Shown here: one piece after another, positions 36,378 through 44,281 of the stretch
Layout: each line of letters begins with the position of its first letter
How positions within the stretch are numbered: the first letter of the stretch is position 1
Source: Massilia sp. Leaf139
Lineage (GTDB): Bacteria > Pseudomonadota > Gammaproteobacteria > Burkholderiales > Burkholderiaceae_D
Direction: 5' to 3'
NCBI RefSeq assembly: GCF_001424165.1
Contig: NZ_LMOJ01000025.1
Coordinates: forward strand, 454,134-518,133
Length of the DNA: 64,000 nt
The notes under the pieces: generated by a model
Databases searched by the model: none
The model's input: only the letters and a program-made list of their open reading frames with translations
What the model was told of the DNA's origin: nothing
Position numbers and translations under genes: made by a program

Positions 36378-38906
36378 TCACTCCATCAGCAAGGGGACGA
36401 CATGCACCGCCAGCGCTAGCGCGATGCCCTGCAGGGTCGTGTAGTGCCAGATCAGGGCCGTATTGTCGAGCGTCGCACGGCTCGATGGGCCGAGGCGCCC
36501 GCTCCAGGCACGCGCCGCCAGATAAGGCCCGGCGATCGCCAAAATGACCACGTGCAGGCCCTGGTAGCTTACCAGCGCCGCGATCGTCGCGCTCCATGCC
36601 TGCGCGCGCGGCGCCAGTCCCGCCAGGCCGTAGCCGTGCAGGTCGACCAGGAAGGCGGCGACCGCGCAGCCGGTGGCCGCCAGCGCGAGCCAGGGCAGGC
36701 GCCGGGTGCCGAGGCTGCGCAGAGCCCAGAGCATGCAGGCCGATCCCGCCGCCAGCAGCGCGCCCGAGATCAGCGGCCAGCGCACGTCCGGCAGCGTGGC
36801 CGCGGGCGGCGGGCACACTTCCAGGCGCATCGAGATGTGGATATAGGCGAAGACGAGGGAGGCGAAGATGGTCGCGTCGACCACCAGCATGACGATCGTG
36901 CCCCACCACGAATGCGAAGCCGTGCCGCGCGCCCCGACCGGCAGCACCAGGGTGTCGGAGACGCGCGCCTCGCGGATCGGCGGCTTCGTGTCCGAGCCCC
37001 ACAGCCAGGCCACGGTCGAGACGACCGCCGTGATCCCGCAGGCCCAGGCGATTAGCGTCATCTTCACCGTCAGCAGCAGGAAGAAGCCCGCGGTGCCGGC
37101 GGCGGCAACAAACGGCAGCCAGCCGTCGGTCGGCAGGATCAAGAGGTAGGTCGGCCTGGCGGCAACCGGGCTGGTGGCGATCGTCTCGCGCCGGCCGCTG
37201 GCGGTGCCCGGCAGGTAATGCTGGCCCGCTTCCACCTGTTCGGTGAGGCCCGGCTGATCCCAGAGCGGATCGGCCGATTTTACTTGCGGGATGCTGCGCG
37301 TGTTGTAGGTCTCGGTCGGCAGCCATTCGAGCGTCGACGCATTCCACGGATTGCCGACTTTCTGCTCGGGCCGGCGCAGCGTGCGCACGACGTCGACCAG
37401 GAACAGCAGCACGCCCGCCGCCAGCACAAAGGCGCCGACCGTCGACACCAGGTTCAGCCAGTCCCAGCCCATCTCGGTCGGGTAGGTGTAGACCCGGCGC
37501 GGCATGCCGAGCAGGCCGGTGATGTGCATCGGGAAGAAGGCGATATTGAAACCGCCGAACATCAGCCAGAACACCCATTTCGCCAGGCGCTCGGACATGC
37601 GCTGGCCCTTGAGCAGCGGCATCCAGTAGTACATGGCCGCGAACACCGGGAACACCATGCCGCCGACAAGCACGTAATGCAGGTGGGCGACGATGAAATA
37701 GGTGTCGTGCGCCTGCCAGTCGAAGGGCAGCAGCGCCACCATCACCCCGGTCAGCCCGCCCAGCACGAAGATGAACATGAAGCCGCCCAGGAACAGGGCC
37801 GGTGCGTTCATGGTCACCTTGCCGCGCCAGAGGGTGGCGATCCAGCCGAACACCTGGATCGCGGTCGGCACGGCGACGGCCATGCTGGCGGCCGAAACGA
37901 AACTCATCGTCATCACGCCCAGGCCGGCCGTGAACATGTGGTGCGCCCACAGCGCGAAGCTGAAGAAGCAGACCACGACCAGCGCCACGATGATCGCCTT
38001 TCTGCCGACCAGCGGCGTGCCGGCAATGGAGGGGATCATGGTCGAGACCATGCCGGCGGCGGGCAGGAAGATGATGTAGACCTCGGGGTGGCCGAAGAAC
38101 CAGAACAGGTGCTGCCACAGAACCGGGTCGCCCCCGCGCTCGGCAATGAAGAAGGGCCAGTCGAAGGCGCGCTCCATTTCCAGCAGCGTGGTGCCGGCGA
38201 TGATGGCCGGGAAGGCGAACACGATCATCACGGCGACGACCAGCATGGCCCAGGCATACACCGGCATGCGCGACAGCGTCATGCCGGGCGCGCGGGTGAA
38301 CAGGATGCCGACGATCAGTTCGATGGCGCCGGCGATCGCCGAGATTTCGATGAAGCCGATCCCGAGCAGCCAGAAATCGGCGTTCAGCCCCGGCGAATAC
38401 TGCTTGCTGGTCAGCGGCGGGTACATGAACCAGCCGCCGTCGGGCGACAGGCTGAAGAACAGGGTGCAGAAGAAGGCGAGGCCGCCGATCGCATACGCCC
38501 AATAGGCATAGGCCGACAGGCGCGGGAAGGGCAGGTCGCGCGCGCCCAGCATGTTCGGCAGCAGGAACACGGCAATCGCCTCGACGATGGGAATGGCGAA
38601 CAGGAACATCATCACCGTGCCGTGCATGGTGAAGACCTGGTTGTACACCGAGGCGCTCATCAGGCCGTTGTCGGGCACGGCCAGCTGGGCGCGCATCATC
38701 AGGCCGAGGATCCCGGCCAGCAGGAAGAACAGCAGCGCGGTGCCGATATAGAGCAGGCCGATGCTGGTGTTGTCGACGCGGGTGAAGAAGCGCAGGCCGG
38801 TCGGGCGGCGCCAGGGCTGCTCCAGCTTTTCCAGCTCGTCGGGAGGGCGGGGCAGGGAAGAAGGCAATGCGCTGGGCAGTGTGTCCCGGGTCGTGGTCGT
38901 GGTCAT
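36378..38906 (-). CDS. ctaD: Cytochrome c oxidase subunit I fused to subunit III
   Basis: An 842-residue haem-copper oxidase catalytic subunit. The CuB/Tyr site is in FFGHPEVYIIFLP with the D-channel Glu, WAHHMF gives the other CuB histidines, and HDTYFIVAHLHYVLVGG gives the haem a and a3 ligands. The D-channel entry Asp lies in GARDLPFPRLSAY. This is the A1-type signature. From about residue 650 the chain carries subunit-III-like helices (WWGTIVMLVVDATIFASLVFAY and others), so the two subunits are fused. It overlaps the subunit II gene by four bases. Confidence 0.93.
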   Translation of the reverse strand: MTTTTTRDTLPSALPSSLPRPPDELEKLEQPWRRPTGLRFFTRVDNTSIGLLYIGTALLFFLLAGILGLMMRAQLAVPDNGLMSASVYNQVFTMHGTVMMFLFAIPIVEAIAVFLLPNMLGARDLPFPRLSAYAYWAYAIGGLAFFCTLFFSLSPDGGWFMYPPLTSKQYSPGLNADFWLLGIGFIEISAIAGAIELIVGILFTRAPGMTLSRMPVYAWAMLVVAVMIVFAFPAIIAGTTLLEMERAFDWPFFIAERGGDPVLWQHLFWFFGHPEVYIIFLPAAGMVSTMIPSIAGTPLVGRKAIIVALVVVCFFSFALWAHHMFTAGLGVMTMSFVSAASMAVAVPTAIQVFGWIATLWRGKVTMNAPALFLGGFMFIFVLGGLTGVMVALLPFDWQAHDTYFIVAHLHYVLVGGMVFPVFAAMYYWMPLLKGQRMSERLAKWVFWLMFGGFNIAFFPMHITGLLGMPRRVYTYPTEMGWDWLNLVSTVGAFVLAAGVLLFLVDVVRTLRRPEQKVGNPWNASTLEWLPTETYNTRSIPQVKSADPLWDQPGLTEQVEAGQHYLPGTASGRRETIATSPVAARPTYLLILPTDGWLPFVAAAGTAGFFLLLTVKMTLIAWACGITAVVSTVAWLWGSDTKPPIREARVSDTLVLPVGARGTASHSWWGTIVMLVVDATIFASLVFAYIHISMRLEVCPPPAATLPDVRWPLISGALLAAGSACMLWALRSLGTRRLPWLALAATGCAVAAFLVDLHGYGLAGLAPRAQAWSATIAALVSYQGLHVVILAIAGPYLAARAWSGRLGPSSRATLDNTALIWHYTTLQGIALALAVHVVPLLME

Positions 38907-39850
38907 TTCAGCTGTTCGAGGTAGGCCGCCAGGGCTTGCAGCGTGGCCCCGTCGATGTCAGTGGCGGCCGGCATGCGTGCGCCCGGCTTGATGGCTTGCG
39001 GATCGGCGATCCAGCCGGCCAGCGTGCCGCGGTGGTTGCGCAGGGTGCCGGCGGCGATGTGGGTGCGGCCGCCCACGTGCGTGAGATCCGGGCCCAGGCG
39101 CGCCAGTTCGGCGCCGGGCAGGCCGCGGATCGTGTGGCAGCTCTGGCAGCGCTGTTCGAGGAAGGCGGCGCGGCCGCGCTCGACCAGGGCGTTGTCGGCG
39201 GCCTTGGCCGGCTGCGCCTCGTTCGCGAGCCAGCGTTGGAAGTCGGCGGGCGCCAAGGCGATCACGTGCAGCGCCATGCGCGCATGCTGCTCGCCGCAGT
39301 ATTCGGCGCACTGGCCGCGGTAGACGCCGGGTTTGTCGGCATGCAAGGTCAGGCCGTTGATGCGTCCCGGGATGGTGTCCATCTTGCCGTTCAGGGCCGG
39401 CACCCACAGGCTGTGGATCACGTCGGTCGAGGTCAGGCCGACATACACCGGGCGCCCGGCGGGAATCCGGATCTCGTTGGCGCTGACGACTTGTTTGCCG
39501 CTAGCGGGATCGTGATAGCGCACTTCCCACCACCACATCTTGGCCGTCACGCCGATGCTCATCGCGCCGCGCGAGGTCTGCGGCGTCAGGTCGGCGCTGC
39601 GCCAGGTGCTCCAGACCAGCAGCGCGGTCAGCACGACCACCGGGAAGACGACGCCGGCGCCGGCGATCCACCAGCGCGTCGAAACCGGCCGCGCGGCAGG
39701 GCGCATGCTGAGCACCACCAGCGCCATCACGGCGACGAAAATGACCGCGGCGCCGCCGAACAACACCCAGGACAGGTGCGCGATGAGCGCCGCGTCGGGG
39801 CCGGCGGGATGCAGCACGGACTGCAGTGGCGCACTCATCTCGGCACTCAT
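38903..39850 (-). CDS. ctaC: Cytochrome c oxidase subunit II with C-terminal haem c (caa3 type)
   Basis: A 315-residue subunit with two membrane helices (about 24-48, 61-82). The CuA ligands are His146, Cys181, Glu183, Cys185, His189 and Met192 in CAEYCGEQHARM. A haem c site CQSCH (235-239) follows, with a methionine ligand probably in GARMPA. The ATG at 39850 overlaps the upstream cytochrome stop by four bases; a second ATG at 39838 is possible. The fused cytochrome domain lets the enzyme take electrons directly from a c-type donor. Confidence 0.93.
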   Translation of the reverse strand: MSAEMSAPLQSVLHPAGPDAALIAHLSWVLFGGAAVIFVAVMALVVLSMRPAARPVSTRWWIAGAGVVFPVVVLTALLVWSTWRSADLTPQTSRGAMSIGVTAKMWWWEVRYHDPASGKQVVSANEIRIPAGRPVYVGLTSTDVIHSLWVPALNGKMDTIPGRINGLTLHADKPGVYRGQCAEYCGEQHARMALHVIALAPADFQRWLANEAQPAKAADNALVERGRAAFLEQRCQSCHTIRGLPGAELARLGPDLTHVGGRTHIAAGTLRNHRGTLAGWIADPQAIKPGARMPAATDIDGATLQALAAYLEQLK

Positions 39851-40242
39851 CGCAAGGTCATCAGATAGGCCGCCATGTGGCGCGCCTCGTCGGGCGAGAC
39901 GCCCAGATCCGGCATGGCGCTGCCCGGTTTCAGGGCTTGCGGGTTGTCGAGCCAGCGGGTGAGGTTGTCGGGGGTGTTCGGGATGCCGCCGGCGATATAG
40001 CTGCTCCGTCCAAACTGCTCCAGCGACGGCCCCGCATTGCCGGCGGGGCCAGGCACTTCCGGAATCGCATGGCAGGCGGTGCACTGGTACTGCGCCATCA
40101 GGCGCTGTCCCTGGGCCGGGTTGCCGCCGCTGACCTGCTGCGGCGCTTTTTCCTTGCCGCAGCCGGCCAGCAGGATCAGGCACAGTCCGGCGCCAAAGAA
40201 GCGGGTGGCGCGCGCAGCAGGAGCAGAAAAGTAATTGCGCAC
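39847..40242 (-). CDS. Cytochrome c lipoprotein ahead of ctaC
   Basis: A 131-residue lipoprotein with haem site CTACH, likely in the inner membrane facing the periplasm. I chose GTG at 40242 because it gives a 26-residue signal with lipobox LAGC; ATGs at 40296 and 40338 give an over-long, odd N-terminus. The domain (YIAGGIPNTPDNLTRWLDNP, then GSAMPDLGVS) is clearly similar to the ctaC C-terminal domain. It probably brings electrons to the oxidase. The start is uncertain, as no strong ribosome site is visible. Confidence 0.8.
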   Translation of the reverse strand: MRNYFSAPAARATRFFGAGLCLILLAGCGKEKAPQQVSGGNPAQGQRLMAQYQCTACHAIPEVPGPAGNAGPSLEQFGRSSYIAGGIPNTPDNLTRWLDNPQALKPGSAMPDLGVSPDEARHMAAYLMTLR

Positions 40243-40328
40243 AATTGAATCCGAGAGAAGCGATGGCTCTATATAATACAAGAGAAACAATATCATTTTT
40301 TCAACAGTGCGCACCCTGGCGACCACCC
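40243..40328. promoter_or_regulatory. AT-rich divergent promoter region of the cytochrome cluster
   Basis: The interval holds the AT-rich runs TATTATATAG (minus strand) and GATATTG. It separates the two divergent cytochrome transcripts. No box can be called with certainty. Confidence 0.35.
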
Positions 40329-40889
40329 ATGCTTTCACAACGACATCGCCTGATCCTGAAAACCGCCGCCGCCACCCTGGCGCTGGCGGGGCTGGCGGCC
40401 GCCATCGCCGGCGGCGTCGTGCTGCGCGCCGGCTGGTACGACACCACGGCCACCTCCCAGCATCTGCAGCCCGTGTATTCGGTGCTGGAGCAGGGCATGG
40501 CCTATTCGGTGCGCAACCATTCGAAGGACGTGACGGTGCCGGCGCTGGGCGCGCCGCAGCAGGTGGCGCGCGGCGCCGGCGTCTATCAAGCGCATTGCGT
40601 GCAGTGCCATGGCGCGCCCGGCGTGGCCCAGGCCAAGATCGGGCAGAGCATGCAGCCGCTGCCCGGCCCGCTGATCGATGCGAGCATGCGCTGGGAGCCG
40701 CGCGAGTTGTACTGGATCACGAAGCACGGCATCAAGATGAGCGGCATGCCGGCCTGGCAGTTTCATTTGAGCGACGCCGACCTGTGGGCGGTGGTGGCCT
40801 TCATGGGCAAGCTGCCGGCGCTGTCGGCGCGCGATTATGCGCAGGCGACGGCGGTTCCGCCCGCCGCCGCCACCGGAGCCGCACGATGA
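40329..40889 (+). CDS. Membrane-anchored cytochrome c
   Basis: A 186-residue protein with one N-terminal helix (about 8-32) and haem site CVQCH. The rest fits a class I cytochrome c, with a possible axial Met in KMSGMPAW. It is divergent from the oxidase operon and co-transcribed with a second cytochrome (ATGA overlap), so it likely feeds the same oxidase. A leader frame upstream of 40329 is not used. Confidence 0.82.
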   Translation: MLSQRHRLILKTAAATLALAGLAAAIAGGVVLRAGWYDTTATSQHLQPVYSVLEQGMAYSVRNHSKDVTVPALGAPQQVARGAGVYQAHCVQCHGAPGVAQAKIGQSMQPLPGPLIDASMRWEPRELYWITKHGIKMSGMPAWQFHLSDADLWAVVAFMGKLPALSARDYAQATAVPPAAATGAAR

Positions 40890-41251
40890 ACGCGCGCCTG
40901 TCCAGCTGCCTCCTGACTTTGGCGCTGCTGGCCGGCTGCCAGGATCAGCCGCCATCGACCACCCTGCAGGGCGACCCCGAGCGCGGCCGCATCGCGCTGG
41001 CCCAGCACGCCTGCCGCGCCTGTCACATGATCCCTGGCTTGACCGGCCCCGAGACCCACGTCGGCCGTCCGCTGACCGACCTGGCCGAACAGCGCTTCAT
41101 CGCCGGCAGCCTGCCGAACAACCAGGCCAACCTGGTGCGCTGGATCCGCGACCCGCAATCGATCGACCCGCACACCGCGATGCCGGCCATGGGCGTGAGC
41201 GAACGCGATGCGCTCGACATGAGCGCCTGGCTGCTGGGGCCGCAAAAATAG
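40886..41251 (+). CDS. Cytochrome c lipoprotein
   Basis: A 121-residue lipoprotein (lipobox LAGC) with haem site CRACH and a likely axial methionine in HTAMPAMGVS. It matches the 39847 cytochrome and the ctaC tail along the whole domain, including FIAGSLPNNQANLVRWIRDP. The start overlaps the previous stop by four bases. An inverted repeat follows its end. Confidence 0.82.
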   Translation: MNARLSSCLLTLALLAGCQDQPPSTTLQGDPERGRIALAQHACRACHMIPGLTGPETHVGRPLTDLAEQRFIAGSLPNNQANLVRWIRDPQSIDPHTAMPAMGVSERDALDMSAWLLGPQK

Positions 41252-41261
41252 CGCTTCCCGG

Positions 41262-41286
41262 CTTGTCAAACGTAAGGTTTGACAAG
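41262..41286. promoter_or_regulatory. Perfect inverted repeat around TTGACA
   Basis: CTTGTCAAAC and GTTTGACAAG are exact ten-base arms around GTAAG. It contains a TTGACA and lies 90 bases before the next ATG, so it could be an operator; a weak terminator for the cytochrome gene is the alternative. Confidence 0.45.
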
Positions 41287-41375
41287 ACGCTAACCGCACC
41301 CGGATTCTTTTTGATCTTTCACGGAAGCTGTGCGACTATTTTTTCCGTTTAGACATTGATCTTGGGAAGCCGCTC

Positions 41376-41930
41376 ATGACCGACCGCCTGCCTCCGATTT
41401 CCCCGGCCCTGCTGACCGACGCCCAGCGCCGCGCCGCGCAAACCGTCATCGAAGGGCCGCGCGGCGCCCTGTACGGCCCCTTCGTGCCGCTGCTGCGCAG
41501 TCCCGAGCTGCTGGAAAACGCCCAGCGCATGGGCGAATACCTGCGCTACCGCAGCGCGATCGGCGTGCGGCTGTCGGAACTGGTGATCCTGGTGACGGCG
41601 CGCCACTGGAACCAGGCGGTCGAGTGGGCGATCCACGCGCCGATCGCGGCGCAGGTAGGACTGACGTCCAGCCTGATCGATGCCATCGCCCACCGCGCCC
41701 GCCCTGAAGGCATGCTGATGGACGAAGCGGTGGTCTACGATTTTTGTACCGAACTGCACCAGACCAAGGGCGTCTCGGATCGCACCTATGGGCAGGCGCT
41801 GGCGCTGTTCGGCGAGCAGGGGGTGGTCGACCTGATGGGATTGAACGGTTATTACACCTTCCTGGCGATGGTGATGAACACGGCGCGCACCGAGATGCCC
41901 GTGTCGAGCGCGGCGCCGCTGCCCGAATAG
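41376..41930 (+). CDS. Carboxymuconolactone decarboxylase-family protein
   Basis: A 184-residue all-helical protein of the AhpD/CMD family. The hallmark region is RLSELVILVTARHWNQAVEWAIH, where the usual CxxC is absent, so an AhpD-type disulfide reductase role is unlikely and a decarboxylase- or isomerase-like role is more probable. The gene stands alone with its own palindromic upstream region. Confidence 0.82.
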   Translation: MTDRLPPISPALLTDAQRRAAQTVIEGPRGALYGPFVPLLRSPELLENAQRMGEYLRYRSAIGVRLSELVILVTARHWNQAVEWAIHAPIAAQVGLTSSLIDAIAHRARPEGMLMDEAVVYDFCTELHQTKGVSDRTYGQALALFGEQGVVDLMGLNGYYTFLAMVMNTARTEMPVSSAAPLPE

Positions 41931-41942
41931 CGGCGCCGTGGT

Positions 41943-42140
41943 TCAGGCCAGCGCTTCCTTCGCCGCCTCTTCCGGCGTCAAGCCGTCGTAGAACAGATCC
42001 GTGAACCACTCGACCTGTTCTTCGATGTGATCCTGGGCCTCCTTCTGCGTCGCGCCGCCGGCGACCAGGTGTTTTTCGACTTCGATGCACCAGTTAATCA
42101 GCGCCATCGTTTCTTCGTCGAGTTCTTCTTTTTTGGCCAT
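41943..42140 (-). CDS. Small acidic protein, 65 aa
   Basis: A 65-residue helical protein rich in Glu (EELDEETMALINWCIEVEKH). The ATG at 42140 has GGAGGG before it, and the reading frame is well suited to this genome. An upstream in-frame ATG lies within the repeat at 42162-42285. I do not recognise the family and cannot suggest a function. Confidence 0.6.
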   Translation of the reverse strand: MAKKEELDEETMALINWCIEVEKHLVAGGATQKEAQDHIEEQVEWFTDLFYDGLTPEEAAKEALA

Positions 42141-42161
42141 TGTGTAGCCCTCCAATGTAAA

Positions 42162-42285
42162 ACGGGAGCCAAGAGCGCCTTCCAAAACCCTCATGGCGGC
42201 GTTGCATCGTCTCGCCGTACTAGCGTACTGTCTTCGACGATGCGCCTTGCCCTGAGGATTTTGGAAGGCGCTCTGCAGCTCCCGT
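42162..42285. repeat. Palindromic intergenic element, 124 bp
   Basis: Outer arms ACGGGAGC/GCTCCCGT and GAGCGCCTTCCAAAA (42173-42187) with TTTTGGAAGGCGCTC (42259-42273) are perfectly complementary. Inner pairs CCTCA/TGAGG and GCATCGTC/GACGATGC continue the stem. It looks like a REP/MITE-type mobile repeat, but target-site duplications are not obvious. It encodes no protein. Confidence 0.7.
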
Positions 42286-42314
42286 TGGTTGAGGCTTCTT
42301 GAGCCAGTACCTTC

Positions 42315-42983
42315 TTAAGCCAGTACCTTCTTCAGCCACGCCGAGATGTCCTGCACCTCCTCGAAGCAGAGCGAATGCTGCATCGGGTACGCGTGCCAGT
42401 CGATCGTATAACCGAGCTCCTTGAGGATGTCGCGCGACTGCTCGCCGCGCAGGAAGGGCACGACGTGGTCCTGGCGGCCGTGCGCCATGAAGATCGGGGT
42501 GTCGATGCTTTCCTCGGTGCGCTCATGAGGGACTTTTTCGTGGAGCGGCAGGTAGCCCGACAGGCACAGCATGCCGGCCAGCTTTTCCGGGTGGCGCAGG
42601 CCGGTCTGCAGCGTCATCGCGCAGCCTTGCGAGAAGCCGGCCAGGATGATTTTCGAGGCCGGAATGCCACGTGCTTTTTCGCGTGCGATCAGGGCCTCGA
42701 CGTCGCGCTGCGAGTCGCGCAGGCCGGTTTCGTCTTCGCGGCGCGTCAGTTCGGCGCCGGTGATGTCGTACCAGGCGCGCATCACATAGCCGCCATTGAT
42801 CGTCACCGGGATCGTCTTCGCATGCGGGAAGACGAAGCGGATGCCCGGCAGTCCTTGTAAATCCAGTTCGCGCACCAGCGGCACGAAGTCGTTGCCGTCG
42901 GCGCCCAGGCCGTGCAGCCAGATGACGGCGACCGTCGGATTCGGTGCGGTGTCGATTTCAATCGTTTGCAGCAGATCGCTCAT
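42315..42983 (-). CDS. Carboxylesterase/phospholipase family protein
   Basis: A 222-residue cytosolic alpha/beta hydrolase of the acyl-protein-thioesterase type. The nucleophile is in AGFSQGCAMTLQ, the acid in HGRQDHVVP and the histidine in YPMQHSLCFEE; the oxyanion loop is WLHGLGADGND. All catalytic parts are intact. Substrates are short-chain esters or lipids. It overlaps mogA by four bases, so both are in one operon. Confidence 0.92.
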   Translation of the reverse strand: MSDLLQTIEIDTAPNPTVAVIWLHGLGADGNDFVPLVRELDLQGLPGIRFVFPHAKTIPVTINGGYVMRAWYDITGAELTRREDETGLRDSQRDVEALIAREKARGIPASKIILAGFSQGCAMTLQTGLRHPEKLAGMLCLSGYLPLHEKVPHERTEESIDTPIFMAHGRQDHVVPFLRGEQSRDILKELGYTIDWHAYPMQHSLCFEEVQDISAWLKKVLA

Positions 42984-43612
42984 GCGGTGTCCTGGGTAGG
43001 GGCCGGACGCTGGGCGCTCTTCGGGCGCCAGGCGGTCGTGACGGCCGGGTTGGTTTCCATGTAGGGGCCGCCGATCAGGTCGATGCAGTAGGGGACGGCG
43101 GCGAAGATGCCGCCGGCGACGACTTTGCCGTCGGCGTCCTTCAAGCCTTCCAGTGTTTCCTTGATCGCCTTCGGTTGGCCCGGCAGATTCATGATCAGCG
43201 CCGCGTGGTCGGCCGTCTCGCGGATCACCGCGACCTGGCGCGACAGGATCGCGGTCGGCACGAAGCGCAGGCTGATCTGGCGCATCTGCTCGCCGAAGCC
43301 CGGCATTTCCTTGGTGCCGACGGCGAGCGTCGCCTCGGGCGTGAGGTCGCGCCGCGCCGGGCCGGTGCCGCCGGTGGTCAGCACCAGGTGGCAGCGGGCG
43401 ACGTCGACCAGCTCGACCAGGGTCTTCTCGATCTGCATACGCTCGTCGGGAATCAGGCGCGGCTCGATCCGGTAAGGCGTCGTGACGGCCGAGGCGATCC
43501 AGTCCTGCAGCGCAGGAATGCCCTTGTCCTCGTAGATGCCGCCGCTGGCGCGGTCCGAGACCGACACCAGGCCGATCACCAGCTCCACCTCGTTACTCGT
43601 CTGCGGGCTCAT
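42980..43612 (-). CDS. mogA: Molybdopterin adenylyltransferase
   Basis: A 210-residue enzyme that adenylates molybdopterin, a step in molybdenum cofactor synthesis. The MoCF fold has SVSDRASGGIYEDKGIP at the start and the conserved LTTGGTGPARRDLTPEAT loop. Length is slightly above the usual ~195. It lies in the operon darP-mogA-esterase, with a 20-base overlap with darP. Confidence 0.92.
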   Translation of the reverse strand: MSPQTSNEVELVIGLVSVSDRASGGIYEDKGIPALQDWIASAVTTPYRIEPRLIPDERMQIEKTLVELVDVARCHLVLTTGGTGPARRDLTPEATLAVGTKEMPGFGEQMRQISLRFVPTAILSRQVAVIRETADHAALIMNLPGQPKAIKETLEGLKDADGKVVAGGIFAAVPYCIDLIGGPYMETNPAVTTAWRPKSAQRPAPTQDTA

Positions 43613-44186
43613 CGTCTTCCGATTCGTCGTCGACCGGGGCAGCCTTTTTCTTGCCCAGGTCCTTCAGGATCTGGAACAGCTCGCGGTAGGCTTTCGGCGG
43701 CTTCGACTCAGCCTGTTCCTTGCGCGCATTGCGGATCAGGGTGCGCAGTTGCTGGGCGTCGAGTTCCGGGTTTTCCTCGAGGAGCTGGGTCAGCGCCTTG
43801 TCGTCGGCGAGCAGCTTCTCGCGGCGGCGCTCGAGCGCGTGCAGCGCGGCCGTCTCGGCCTTGGAGGCGCCTTTCCAGCTGTCGATGGTGCGCTGGATGA
43901 CGGCCACTTCCTCGTCGGTCAGGGTGCGCATCTTCTTGCCCACGAATTGCAGCTGGCGGCGCCGGCCTTCGTGGTTGGTGATGGTCTGGCACATCAGGAT
44001 GGCTTCCTTGACGTCTTCCGGCATCGGGACGCGCTTGACGCGGTCGCGCGGCTCGGCAACGAGTTGTGCTCCGAGTTTCTGCAACTCGTCCATCTGGCGC
44101 TTCAGTTCAGATTTGGAAGGGCGTTCGTATTCTTGCTCGAACTCGTTGGACTGGAAGCCCACCGAGCCGCGGTTTGGATTTGGCAT
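43593..44186 (-). CDS. darP: Ribosome biogenesis factor DarP (YjgA)
   Basis: A 197-residue protein that binds the 50S subunit and is needed for its assembly in E. coli. The family shows in KSELKRQMDELQKLGAQLV and IRNARKEQAESKPPKAYREL, and the C-terminus is very acidic. The ATG at 44186 is preferred; a GTG at 44210 is possible, and neither has a clear ribosome site. darP next to divergent pmbA is a common order in proteobacteria. Confidence 0.92.
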   Translation of the reverse strand: MPNPNRGSVGFQSNEFEQEYERPSKSELKRQMDELQKLGAQLVAEPRDRVKRVPMPEDVKEAILMCQTITNHEGRRRQLQFVGKKMRTLTDEEVAVIQRTIDSWKGASKAETAALHALERRREKLLADDKALTQLLEENPELDAQQLRTLIRNARKEQAESKPPKAYRELFQILKDLGKKKAAPVDDESEDDEPADE

Positions 44187-44281
44187 GGTATCGAATGATC
44201 CGATTGGCACGGAGCCGATCAGTAAAAACAGTAAACGGCTGCTATGATAACTGTTTTAGGGCTTGCGACGAAAAACACGAT

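Noticed and set aside
37218..38924. A 568-codon plus-strand frame
   Set aside because: It is antisense to the fused oxidase subunit I/III, whose haem and copper ligands are all visible.
42162..42285. Insertion sequence
   Set aside because: The element is too short for a transposase and no frame fits one. It is listed as a palindromic repeat.
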